From an uncultured Bacteroidales bacterium (GTDB lineage Bacteria; Bacteroidota; Bacteroidia; Bacteroidales; F082), in NCBI GenBank assembly GCA_905234765.1, contig CAJOIF010000037.1, forward strand, positions 1-40,361: a stretch of DNA of 40,361 nucleotides, read 5' to 3'. The notes under the pieces are model-generated. The model had not been told where the DNA came from. It did not search any database and saw only the letters and a list, made by a program, of their open reading frames with translations. The translations under genes were made by a program, and so were the position numbers. The stretch's first letter is position 1; each line of letters begins with the position of its first letter. Shown here one piece after another: positions 1 to 7,436 of the stretch.

Positions 1-81
1 TCCCTCTTCTACATCACCGACAGGGCCTTGGCCTCGGTTGGAAAATCCCTCTTCGTCAACTACTCTCATTATGCAGCTTAA
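1..81 (+). CDS. C-terminal fragment of unidentified protein
   Basis: The first 26 codons of the window read open in frame 1 and end at TAA 79-81, giving a tail that finishes ...VNYSHYAA. Its start lies left of the window. I do not recognise the family. Support for coding is only the open frame and its position just before the promoter of the next gene; a chance open frame of this length is possible. Confidence 0.4.
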   Translation, partial: SLFYITDRALASVGKSLFVNYSHYAA

Positions 82-107
82 TTTTGACTACTTACTTATC
101 ACCGAAA

Positions 108-141
108 TTTGCGCAAAAATAAACTTTTTTCTCTACATTTG
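108..141 (+). promoter_or_regulatory. Bacteroidota promoter of the sulfatase gene
   Basis: TACATTTG at 134-141 matches the -7 consensus TAnnTTTG; a TTTG at 108-111 lies 22 bp upstream, slightly longer than the usual 19-21 bp. Transcription would begin near 148, leaving a short leader before the ATG at 161. This argues for that ATG rather than the longer open frame from a TTG at 38. Confidence 0.5.
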
Positions 142-160
142 CGCCTCAAATGAGAGTTGC

Positions 161-2158
161 ATGAACTATCAGGTGAGGAAAAAACGGAGAGAGGAATGGC
201 TGTCATCGCCACCTATCCTGCTTGTATACAGACTGATGGCGAGCCTGTTGGCCCTTAGCATCAGCCGTTGGATGCTTTATCTCCTCAATATGCAATTCTT
301 CCAACAAATCCATTTTCGCGAGGCTTTATTCCTCTTTTTCTACGGAATGCGCTTCGACTTGGCTGTCACCGTAGTCATCAATCTGCCACTCATTCTTTAT
401 TATTGCTTCCCTTCACCCATTATCTTCAATCGCCTCCCACAAAAGGCTTCGGATTTTATCTATATGACAACCAATGCAATAGCGATACTTCTTAATTTTA
501 TCGACATCATCACTTTCCGTTATTTCGGCCGGCATCTCAGCATTAGTTTCCTAAAACTATTGCGTGTTTCCGACGAAATTTCGTGGGGAACTGTCAGGCA
601 GGTGTTGTTCGACCATTGGTACATTCTGGTTATATACATCCTTTTCATATTGATTCTCAATGTTGTAGCAAAACATACCCAACTTCGCAAAGACGAAAAA
701 CATATCATAAAAAGGTGGCGCTTGCGGCAGGTCGTCAGTTTGATTCTCATGATGGCACTCACCCTTTTTGCCTGGCGCAATGAGTTGAAAGCCCGTCACA
801 TCAACACGGATATGGCCATGCGCTATACTACTCCTCAAAACAAGCCTATCCTGCTTAACACGCCCTTTTGCATCCTCAGCAGCCATGAAACCTCGCCAAC
901 AAGCCATCATCATTTCCATGAATTCAATCCCGACTTTATCCATACCGACCTCATTTCCAACCGTTTTATCGTGACGGACAGCCTAGCAACTGATACACTT
1001 CCCTCCAATGTGGTCGTCATCATCATGAAAGGTATCGGACAGGAAATGATTGGGTATTACAACCCCGAACACCGTTTTAGTCTTACACCTTTTTTGGACT
1101 CTCTTCTTTCGCAAAGCCTCACTTTCGACGGCCGTTCCAACAGTCGCCGCAGCGTGGAGGCCTTACCGGCACTTTTAGCCGGTATCCCCTCATTGATGGA
1201 TGACGACTTCATCAACTCGAAATATGCTGACAACGACTTCGATGCTTTCGCCCAATGCTTGCAAGCACACGGTTATACAACTACCTTCATGCACGGCGGC
1301 AGCAACGGCATAATGGGATTCGACCAGTTCTCCCGACGTGCTGGATTCAAGAACTATTTCGGTCGCATTGAATATGGTGATGACAATGACTATGATGGAC
1401 AATGGGGCATTCATGACGGCCCATTCCTGCAATACGCCGCCAACACTTTGAACCGTCTCCACCAGCCTTTTGCCACGGCCGTTTATATGCTATCTTCACG
1501 TTATCCATACAAAGTACCCAAAGACTTTGTTTTCCCTGATGAAAGCTACTATTGGACTGGCTTTGAGAAAACCGTTTACTATACCGACTGCGCCTTGCGC
1601 GACTTTTTCCAGACCGCTTCGCAAATGTCTTGGTTTGGCAATACCCTGTTTGTCATCACTTCTGACTACTCGAACAGCGAGCATTTCCAACCCGAATACA
1701 GCAACCATTGGGGCATGTACGCCATCCCATTGGCATTCTATTGGCCTCAACACATTGAAGCGAATTCTTGTGACGAAATTGCGCAACAGATTGACGTCGG
1801 TCCTTCTGTCCTTTCTGCCTTGAACGTTAACGACACCTTATTTTGCTTCGGCCGTAACCTATTCAACGACAGCACCCAACAGACCTTCATCAGCTATTTC
1901 AACCTCACCTATCAGTATTGCGATGGCACTTATCTGGTACAAAGCGACGGCCAGCAGCCTTACGGCATCTTCAAGCCCCACCTTGACCCGCTCCTGAACG
2001 ATAACCTCTATGGCCGCCTACAATGTCCCGACATCTTTGAGAAGCTCTACCACTACCTTGAGGAATACAACAATAGAATGATTTATAATAATTTAAAGTT
2101 TATTGACACCATAACTTTAAGCAACGACTCCATTTATGAAACACAAGAGCGACAATAA
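161..2158 (+). CDS. LTA synthase-like membrane sulfatase, probably inactive
   Basis: A 665-aa protein of the LTA synthase/alkaline phosphatase superfamily, which normally transfers or hydrolyses phospho-groups outside the membrane. The N-terminal third carries several hydrophobic segments; the extracytoplasmic domain follows, with recognisable landmarks: the RRSVEALPALLAGIPS block around the expected nucleophile (Ser kept), the YDGQWGIHD block and the AIPLAFYWP strand near the end. Established family metal ligands look lost: the early Glu (usually LES) is Lys in IIMKG (residue 290), the Asp-His pair is SDYS, and the substrate His is Arg in SSRYPY. I infer a degenerate, possibly non-catalytic member. 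Start ATG 161 is chosen from the promoter at 108-141. The gene overlaps the next by 23 bp, indicating coupled translation. Confidence 0.8.
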   Translation: MNYQVRKKRREEWLSSPPILLVYRLMASLLALSISRWMLYLLNMQFFQQIHFREALFLFFYGMRFDLAVTVVINLPLILYYCFPSPIIFNRLPQKASDFIYMTTNAIAILLNFIDIITFRYFGRHLSISFLKLLRVSDEISWGTVRQVLFDHWYILVIYILFILILNVVAKHTQLRKDEKHIIKRWRLRQVVSLILMMALTLFAWRNELKARHINTDMAMRYTTPQNKPILLNTPFCILSSHETSPTSHHHFHEFNPDFIHTDLISNRFIVTDSLATDTLPSNVVVIIMKGIGQEMIGYYNPEHRFSLTPFLDSLLSQSLTFDGRSNSRRSVEALPALLAGIPSLMDDDFINSKYADNDFDAFAQCLQAHGYTTTFMHGGSNGIMGFDQFSRRAGFKNYFGRIEYGDDNDYDGQWGIHDGPFLQYAANTLNRLHQPFATAVYMLSSRYPYKVPKDFVFPDESYYWTGFEKTVYYTDCALRDFFQTASQMSWFGNTLFVITSDYSNSEHFQPEYSNHWGMYAIPLAFYWPQHIEANSCDEIAQQIDVGPSVLSALNVNDTLFCFGRNLFNDSTQQTFISYFNLTYQYCDGTYLVQSDGQQPYGIFKPHLDPLLNDNLYGRLQCPDIFEKLYHYLEEYNNRMIYNNLKFIDTITLSNDSIYETQERQ

Positions 2159-2477
2159 CGGAACCGTCTATTCCACGAATCCTAATTTCGTCTTTGACTA
2201 TGGTGAAGAAGAAATTCTGACTTTAGAACCCTCCAAGCAAAACCTTCGTATCATGCTTGACAAGAAGCAGCGTGCCGGAAAGAAAGTAACCCTCATCACA
2301 GGTTTCCAGGGCTCCGATTTTGACTTAACTGTGTTGGGCAAGGAGCTGAAATCGGCTTGTGGTGTAGGTGGCAGTGTGAAAGACGGCGAAATCTTGCTGC
2401 AAGGTGACTTCCGTGAGAAGGTGTTGGCTCTGCTACTTCAAAAAGGCTATTCAAAAACGAAAATCAGCGGACTATGA
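2136..2477 (+). CDS. SUI1/eIF1-like translation factor (YciH family)
   Basis: A 113-aa protein with the SUI1 fold: the C-terminal half has the conserved KKVTLITGFQG strand, then the KELKSACGVGGSVKDG loop and GDFREKVLALLLQKGY, the signature of bacterial YciH/eIF1 homologues. These bind the small ribosomal subunit and influence start-site fidelity; the bacterial role is not well defined. The ATG lies 23 bp inside the sulfatase gene, and the stop overlaps the MscS start (ATGA-type, 2474-2477), so the three genes very likely share a transcript. Length is typical for the family. Confidence 0.9.
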   Translation: MKHKSDNNGTVYSTNPNFVFDYGEEEILTLEPSKQNLRIMLDKKQRAGKKVTLITGFQGSDFDLTVLGKELKSACGVGGSVKDGEILLQGDFREKVLALLLQKGYSKTKISGL

Positions 2478-3694
2478 TTGAAAAATATTTGGAAATACTT
2501 CGTGGTATTGGAGAAAAAATGAATTTTTCCCCTACCCTCACCAATGGTCTTGCCGGCGGCATCGCCATTGTCACCTTGTTGGCCGTGGGTGTCTTGCTTT
2601 ATTTTCTTGCCAAATTTTTGATTAAGAAGACAGTATACATCATCATCAAGAAGACCCCTTCAAAATACGATGACTTGCTTATAAAAAACAAGGTGCTCAT
2701 CCGCATTTGTCTTCTCATTCCGGCCATTCTTGTCAGATATTACGCTGACGATGTCCTTCCGACCTTTCCCGATGCTGAGGCTGTCGTCATCAAACTGGCC
2801 AAGATATACGAAATCATCGTCTATACTTCCATACTTATTTCTTTGGTCAATACCGCACACGACCTTTACAATTCGTTTGAGATGTCAAAAATCAAACCCA
2901 TACAGGGTTTGATACAGGTTACTAAGGGCATATTGTATGCCGTTTGCGTGTTGCTCATCACCGCTTTTCTGCTTGGAAAAAGTGTCGGCACCATCGTTAT
3001 CGGCTTGGGTACTCTCTCTGCCGTACTCATGTTGATTTTCCAAGACTCCATCAAGGGGTTCGTGGGTAGTATCCAACTTTCCGTGAACGACATGCTTCGT
3101 ATCGGAGATTGGATTGTGATGGGGCAGGCAGACGGCACGGTGCAGGAAATCAACCTCACTACCGTTAAGGTGCAGAACTGGGACAACACCATCACCACCA
3201 TCCCAACGTACACCTTGGTTTCTGCTCCGTTCACCAACTGGCGCGGCATGTCGGAGTCGGGCGGACGTCGCATTGCGCGTAGCATCAACATCGACGTGAA
3301 CACCATCCACTATTGTACGCCCGAGATGTTGGAAAAATATAAGCATTATGCCCTCGTAAAGGACTATATCACCCAAAAAGAAGAAGACATCCAGGAATAC
3401 AACAGGGCCAACGGCATCGATACCAGCGAGATCATGAACGGTCGCCAGCAGACCAACTTGGGTATCTTCCGCGCCTACATCAAGGCCTACATCAACAACA
3501 ACCCGAAACTGAACCACAACCTCACCATGATGGTGCGTCAACTGCAGCCTACTGAGTTTGGTGTGCCAATGCAGATTTATGCCTTCAGCAGCGACAAGCA
3601 ATGGGTCAATTATGAGGAAATCCAAAGTGACATTTTCGACCACATCATCGCTGCTGCCGCCATGTTTGACCTGAAGATTTACCAAAAACGCTAA
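2474..3694 (+). CDS. MscS-family mechanosensitive channel (YbdG-like)
   Basis: A 406-aa inner-membrane channel of the small-conductance mechanosensitive family. The N-terminal part has about four or five hydrophobic helices (near residues 25-46, 75-90, 110-130, 155-190). The pore-lining helix and beta domain follow: DSIKGFVGSIQLSVNDMLRIGDWI, then GTVQEINLTTVKVQNWDNTITTIP, the classic MscS middle domain. The long C-terminal alpha/beta part and PFTNWRGMSESGGRR resemble YbdG/MscM-type channels, which relieve mild hypoosmotic stress. It starts inside the SUI1 gene stop and is followed 2 bp later by the hydrolase gene. Confidence 0.9.
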   Translation: MIEKYLEILRGIGEKMNFSPTLTNGLAGGIAIVTLLAVGVLLYFLAKFLIKKTVYIIIKKTPSKYDDLLIKNKVLIRICLLIPAILVRYYADDVLPTFPDAEAVVIKLAKIYEIIVYTSILISLVNTAHDLYNSFEMSKIKPIQGLIQVTKGILYAVCVLLITAFLLGKSVGTIVIGLGTLSAVLMLIFQDSIKGFVGSIQLSVNDMLRIGDWIVMGQADGTVQEINLTTVKVQNWDNTITTIPTYTLVSAPFTNWRGMSESGGRRIARSINIDVNTIHYCTPEMLEKYKHYALVKDYITQKEEDIQEYNRANGIDTSEIMNGRQQTNLGIFRAYIKAYINNNPKLNHNLTMMVRQLQPTEFGVPMQIYAFSSDKQWVNYEEIQSDIFDHIIAAAAMFDLKIYQKR

Positions 3695-3696
3695 AC

Positions 3697-4608
3697 ATGA
3701 ACGCAGGGGTTACTTTTACGGAAAAATATCTGCGATTGATGTTCAAGTCGTTGCGCGATGCCACGCCCGACGAAGTGAAGGCCGAGTTGGAGCATTGCCG
3801 CCGCGAAAACAAACGTCCTGTCCGTGTGCCAAGGTATTTCAGAGGTTATTTTACCGAAGAGAAGTATGTAGCCACAAAAGGGTTTGAAATGCAAGTCTTC
3901 AAGCACGATGAAGGCTCGCACAAACTCATTTTCTACATCCACGGGGGCGCGTTTATCTACCCGCCCGTTTTTTTCCACTGGCGCTTCCTGCACGACCTTA
4001 GCCTGCGCACCCATTCCGACACCTTGATGCCCGTCTATCCCAAGTCGCCAGACTACGATTGTGCCTTTGCGGTGAAAACCTTGACTGAATACTACAAAAC
4101 GATTTCTGAATCAGAATGTTATGATGAAATCTATCTTGTGGGCGACTCGGCAGGGGCTCACCTTTGTCTTGTCGTAGCACAAGAAGCTCACAAAAACAAT
4201 TGGAGAAAGCCAAATTCCATTACTTTACTCTCCCCTTGCGTTGACTTAAGCTACTCCAAAGAACAAGAAATGCGTGCCTTGCAAGACCTCGACCCCATGT
4301 TGCAACTCGACCGAATCATCCAATTGAACGCCATCTGGCAAGGCGACATGCCCGCTACACATCCGTGGGTCAGCCCCATCTTCGGCGATTTCAGCGGCAT
4401 CCACAACTTGAGCGTGTATTATGGCACCAACGAAATCCTGAAGCCCGATGCGCTGTTTCTCAAGGAGCGTTATGAAGCTGCTGGAAAGACAGGCCTTTTC
4501 CGCGAATTCGAAGGCATGTTCCACACTTTTGCAATGTTCCCGATTCCAGAAGGATTTAAGGCAATCCGGGAAATCGCTACAAGAATCAAATACAATCAAG
4601 GCAACTGA
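3697..4608 (+). CDS. Alpha/beta hydrolase (HSL-type esterase/lipase)
   Basis: A 303-aa cytoplasmic hydrolase of the hormone-sensitive-lipase group. The oxyanion-hole motif HGGAF is at residues 82-86 and the nucleophile elbow GDSAG has Ser151. The acid is probably the Asp of GTNEILKPDA and the base the His in GMFHTFAMFP, giving a complete triad. No signal peptide is seen. The substrate is unknown; family members hydrolyse short-chain acyl esters. It follows the channel gene by 2 bp and so probably ends the first operon, because a separate promoter lies before the next gene. Confidence 0.85.
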   Translation: MNAGVTFTEKYLRLMFKSLRDATPDEVKAELEHCRRENKRPVRVPRYFRGYFTEEKYVATKGFEMQVFKHDEGSHKLIFYIHGGAFIYPPVFFHWRFLHDLSLRTHSDTLMPVYPKSPDYDCAFAVKTLTEYYKTISESECYDEIYLVGDSAGAHLCLVVAQEAHKNNWRKPNSITLLSPCVDLSYSKEQEMRALQDLDPMLQLDRIIQLNAIWQGDMPATHPWVSPIFGDFSGIHNLSVYYGTNEILKPDALFLKERYEAAGKTGLFREFEGMFHTFAMFPIPEGFKAIREIATRIKYNQGN

Positions 4609-4622
4609 ATCGGTAAAATTAC

Positions 4623-4630
4623 TACTTTTG
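4623..4630 (+). promoter_or_regulatory. -7 promoter box of the EamA gene
   Basis: TACTTTTG matches TAnnTTTG exactly and lies 39 bp before the ATG at 4669. No clear -33 TTTG is visible at the usual distance. Confidence 0.5.
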
Positions 4631-4668
4631 CCCCATAAAATAAGCGATCCAAACGACAAACCACCGGA

Positions 4669-5610
4669 ATGAAAATACAAAACAACAATCCACAAGCATT
4701 AGGAGCGGTTGCTGTAGCTCTTTCAGCCATGTTTTGGGGCATTGACGGCATCCTGCTCACACCTCAGCTATACAACCTCAACACAGCCTTCGTGGTCTTC
4801 ATCATCCATCTCTTCCCCTTCCTTCTGATGAACGTTTTCTTTTTCAAGGAATACCGTCACCTGAAGACCATGACGCGTTCCGACCTGCTCTATTTCACGC
4901 TCATTGCCCTTTTTGGCGGAGCCTTGGGCACCTTGGCCATTGTCAAGTCGCTGTTTCTCTTGCATTTCAACAGTCTTTCCGTTGTGGTATTGCTTCAAAA
5001 ACTGCAACCTGTCTTTGCCGTCATTCTGGCCCGTATCATACTGAAAGAACGCATCAAGAAGCACTTCGCAATTTGGGCTTGCGTGGCCCTTGTTGCAGGC
5101 TATTTTCTCACTTTCGGCTGGTCTCTTCCCGACTTCAGCACCGAAGGCATCACCACAATCTATGCCGCCCTGCTGTCATTGCTGGCGGCCTTCTCCTTTG
5201 GCAGTTCCACGGTATTCTCCAAAAAGATTTTGGGTAACTATTCTTTCGTCAGTTCCACCTTCTTCCGCTACGGCTTCACCACACTTATCATGTTCGTCAT
5301 CGTGCTGTGCTCGGGTCACATCGGCGACTTCCCACAAATCACGCAACGTAACTGGATCTTCATTGCCCTCATCGGCTTGACCACTGGTTCTGGAGCTATC
5401 TTCCTCTATTACTACGGCCTACGTCATGTGAAGGCATCATTGTCCACTTTCCTCGAACTGATGTATCCCATCACTGCCGTGGCACTCGACTTTTTTGTTA
5501 ATAAAACGGTTTACTCATACACCCAATGGGCTGCCGTTTTTGTCATGCTTTTCGCTATCGTGATGCTAAGCATCAGTAGCAAGAAACAACAAACAACTGA
5601 AAAACAATGA
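4669..5610 (+). CDS. EamA-family drug/metabolite transporter
   Basis: A 313-aa protein with ten hydrophobic helices arranged as two EamA repeats, starting with the family-like ALSAMFWGIDGI segment and containing the typical end-of-repeat sequences LQKLQPVFAVILARIILKE and LSTFLELMYPITAVALDFF. These inner-membrane permeases move small metabolites such as amino acids or nucleotide derivatives; substrate cannot be read from sequence. It has its own -7 box at 4623. The next gene is separated by 177 bp that contain a tetranucleotide repeat. Confidence 0.9.
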   Translation: MKIQNNNPQALGAVAVALSAMFWGIDGILLTPQLYNLNTAFVVFIIHLFPFLLMNVFFFKEYRHLKTMTRSDLLYFTLIALFGGALGTLAIVKSLFLLHFNSLSVVVLLQKLQPVFAVILARIILKERIKKHFAIWACVALVAGYFLTFGWSLPDFSTEGITTIYAALLSLLAAFSFGSSTVFSKKILGNYSFVSSTFFRYGFTTLIMFVIVLCSGHIGDFPQITQRNWIFIALIGLTTGSGAIFLYYYGLRHVKASLSTFLELMYPITAVALDFFVNKTVYSYTQWAAVFVMLFAIVMLSISSKKQQTTEKQ

Positions 5611-5622
5611 TATGTAAACTCT

Positions 5623-5653
5623 CATACATACATACATACATACATACATACAT
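5623..5653. repeat. Tetranucleotide tract (CATA), about 7.75 copies
   Basis: Seven perfect CATA units run from 5623 to 5650, followed by CAT. The tract lies between the transporter stop and the promoter of the first secreted gene, about 30 bp upstream of its possible -33 region. Such tracts change length by slipped-strand mispairing; an effect on expression is inference. Confidence 0.85.
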
Positions 5654-5679
5654 TACCGTCAATAAAAATGATAAAATAG

Positions 5680-5709
5680 TTTCATGTTTCAAAAAAAGCC
5701 TTATCTTTG
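5680..5709 (+). promoter_or_regulatory. Promoter of the secreted-protein cluster
   Basis: TATCTTTG at 5702-5709 is a perfect -7 box; TTTC at 5680-5683 is a weak -33 candidate with 18-bp spacing. A leader of about 70 nt would precede the ATG at 5788. Confidence 0.55.
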
Positions 5710-5750
5710 CGGTGTAAAACAAACAAAACTAACTAAAATCATTATCAAAA

Positions 5751-5766
5751 CCGATGGGCCGGATGG
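5751..5766 (+). other. Leader motif conserved before both barrel paralogues
   Basis: The 16-bp sequence ccgatgggccggatgg lies 37 bp before the ATG at 5788 and recurs with one change at 7395-7410 before the paralogue at 7433. Each copy contains an upstream ATG starting Met-Gly-(Arg/Gln)-Met in a frame different from the main gene. At the second copy this short frame has 12 codons and stops in an ATGA overlap with the main start; at the first it runs on into the gene. It may be a translational control element or simply a relic of duplication. Confidence 0.4.
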
Positions 5767-5787
5767 GATATAACGCGGCGGTGAAAT

Positions 5788-7335
5788 ATGAACGTTTTTA
5801 CGAAGAGAATCTTTCTTTTTACTTTACTGATATTAAGCGGGATATTCGCCTTCGCCCAAAACTTTGACAGCAACAGGGGCAAATTGAGCGATTCATACCA
5901 GCGTAACAGCATCACCAAGATGTATGTCACCTATGGTGACCGTTTTGATGGCATGATGAACTTGTATATGAATAGTTTTGTTGTCTTCGGCGAGAAATTT
6001 GACAAAAATGAAATTGGCATGAGAGAGTTCCGCACCTACAAGAAGAGAGGTGAATTGGGCTCTTTCGCTGTGCAAAGCGTCCTCGACCAACAACAGGTTG
6101 GCAAAAAAATCCTCTCCTTCTGGCTCAACCGCGACAGCAATGGTATGATGAACGACGAACTGCTTCAATCCAGAAGCTTGTACAATGTCACCGACAAGGA
6201 AGTCATGATCGATGAAGCTTCGAAGGTGTCGCACCTCCGCGATATGGGCGAAATGCTCATCAACAACAGTTATGTCGTCGTTTTCGACCTGAAGAAAGTT
6301 GAAAAGAAAGAATACGTCAACAAGAAGACGGGCAAAAAGACCATCACCTACTACGCTGACATGGCCGCTTATGCTTTCCAGCTCGACTTCACACCCGACA
6401 TGTTGATTGACCTTTACGACCACATGTGGATTTATGACACCGACAATGCTTCTGTCAAGGCCGCCAAGAAAAAGGCTTATGACGATATGACGGTCAAAAT
6501 GAAGAGTGCCGCCTCCACCACCGTGCGTGGTTCGGGCGCGAGCGAACAGGCTGCCATCAACGCCACTTTCTCCAGCATCCTCCACAACCTTGAAAAGAAC
6601 ATTGACGCTTGGCAAGTGAAGACCGACATCGTCACCACCCACCCCATTAGAGCCAAAATCGGCACCAAGGAGAACCTGAAGAACGGCGACCGTTACAAAG
6701 TGTTTGCCTATAAGGAAGCTGCTGGCAAGACCGCCCGTGGCACCGACACCATCGTGCTGCGCAAGGTAAGGAAAGGCTTTGTCAGAGCTACGACTATTGC
6801 CAACAACAATAGAGTGGCCGACGGCAAGACACCCATGTCGCGATTCTACCAGATTCATGGCGGTCATCTCGAGCCAGGTATGTTGCTCCAAGAAGCCAAA
6901 GACAAAAAGATGGCCGTTTCTATTGGATTCGGTTATCCAGGTGTTTCTGTTGCCTATGCCGACATCGACTACCTCCTCCACATTGGTAACTTAGGTGTTT
7001 GCCAATACTTTATAACCAACTTCGGCTTTAGTGTAGACGCCACCTTTGACGTGGGCATTGGCTATGGCATTGGCTTCCCCCTCTCGAGAATGTTTGAGCT
7101 ACAACCTTACATCAAGGCCGGTCTTGATATCGAAGCTGAAGGATTGGCCGATTACGAGAATATTGCGAATTATTCAGGCCTGTATGGTTATTTTGGAACC
7201 AAGTTCTCTTTCCAACCTATCCATTGCTTTAGACTGTTTCTCGACCTCAACCTTTCTGGAGGTTTTGGACCTGGATTTAACAGTGATAGCCGTAATGGCA
7301 TAGGCATTGGTGCTGGTGCAAGATATTCGTTCTAA
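5788..7335 (+). CDS. Secreted protein with C-terminal outer-membrane barrel, paralogue 1
   Basis: A 515-aa exported protein of unknown function. A signal peptide ends at FAFAQ (residue 24). Residues 25 to about 385 form a soluble region with INNSYVVVFDLKK, a Lys-rich hairpin, HNLEKNIDAWQVKTDIV and KNGDRYKVFAY. The last 130 residues alternate hydrophobic and Gly-rich strands (GFGYPGVSVAYAD, GYGIGFPLSRMFELQPY) and end in Phe (GARYSF), as outer-membrane beta-barrels do. The soluble part closely matches the gene at 7433, the barrel much less, so this is a tandem duplication with barrel divergence. It leads a run of six secreted genes. Confidence 0.8.
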   Translation: MNVFTKRIFLFTLLILSGIFAFAQNFDSNRGKLSDSYQRNSITKMYVTYGDRFDGMMNLYMNSFVVFGEKFDKNEIGMREFRTYKKRGELGSFAVQSVLDQQQVGKKILSFWLNRDSNGMMNDELLQSRSLYNVTDKEVMIDEASKVSHLRDMGEMLINNSYVVVFDLKKVEKKEYVNKKTGKKTITYYADMAAYAFQLDFTPDMLIDLYDHMWIYDTDNASVKAAKKKAYDDMTVKMKSAASTTVRGSGASEQAAINATFSSILHNLEKNIDAWQVKTDIVTTHPIRAKIGTKENLKNGDRYKVFAYKEAAGKTARGTDTIVLRKVRKGFVRATTIANNNRVADGKTPMSRFYQIHGGHLEPGMLLQEAKDKKMAVSIGFGYPGVSVAYADIDYLLHIGNLGVCQYFITNFGFSVDATFDVGIGYGIGFPLSRMFELQPYIKAGLDIEAEGLADYENIANYSGLYGYFGTKFSFQPIHCFRLFLDLNLSGGFGPGFNSDSRNGIGIGAGARYSF

Positions 7336-7394
7336 TCATAGAATCATCACTTTGAAAACAATCAACAACAACCTTATCAATAATTAATTTAGAT

Positions 7395-7436
7395 CCGATG
7401 GGCCAGATGGAAAATAAAATGGCAAAAACATCATGA
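7395..7436 (+). other. Second leader motif with 12-codon upstream ORF
   Basis: Copy of the 16-bp leader motif (15 of 16 identical to 5751-5766). The ATG at 7398 opens a 12-codon frame (MGQMENKMAKTS) whose TGA at 7434-7436 overlaps the ATG of the main gene at 7433-7435, an arrangement suited to translational coupling. Not proven to be translated. Confidence 0.4.

Noticed and set aside
38..160. TTG start of the sulfatase gene at 38
   Set aside because: The region contains the end of another frame and the promoter at 108-141, so translation from 38 is unlikely.
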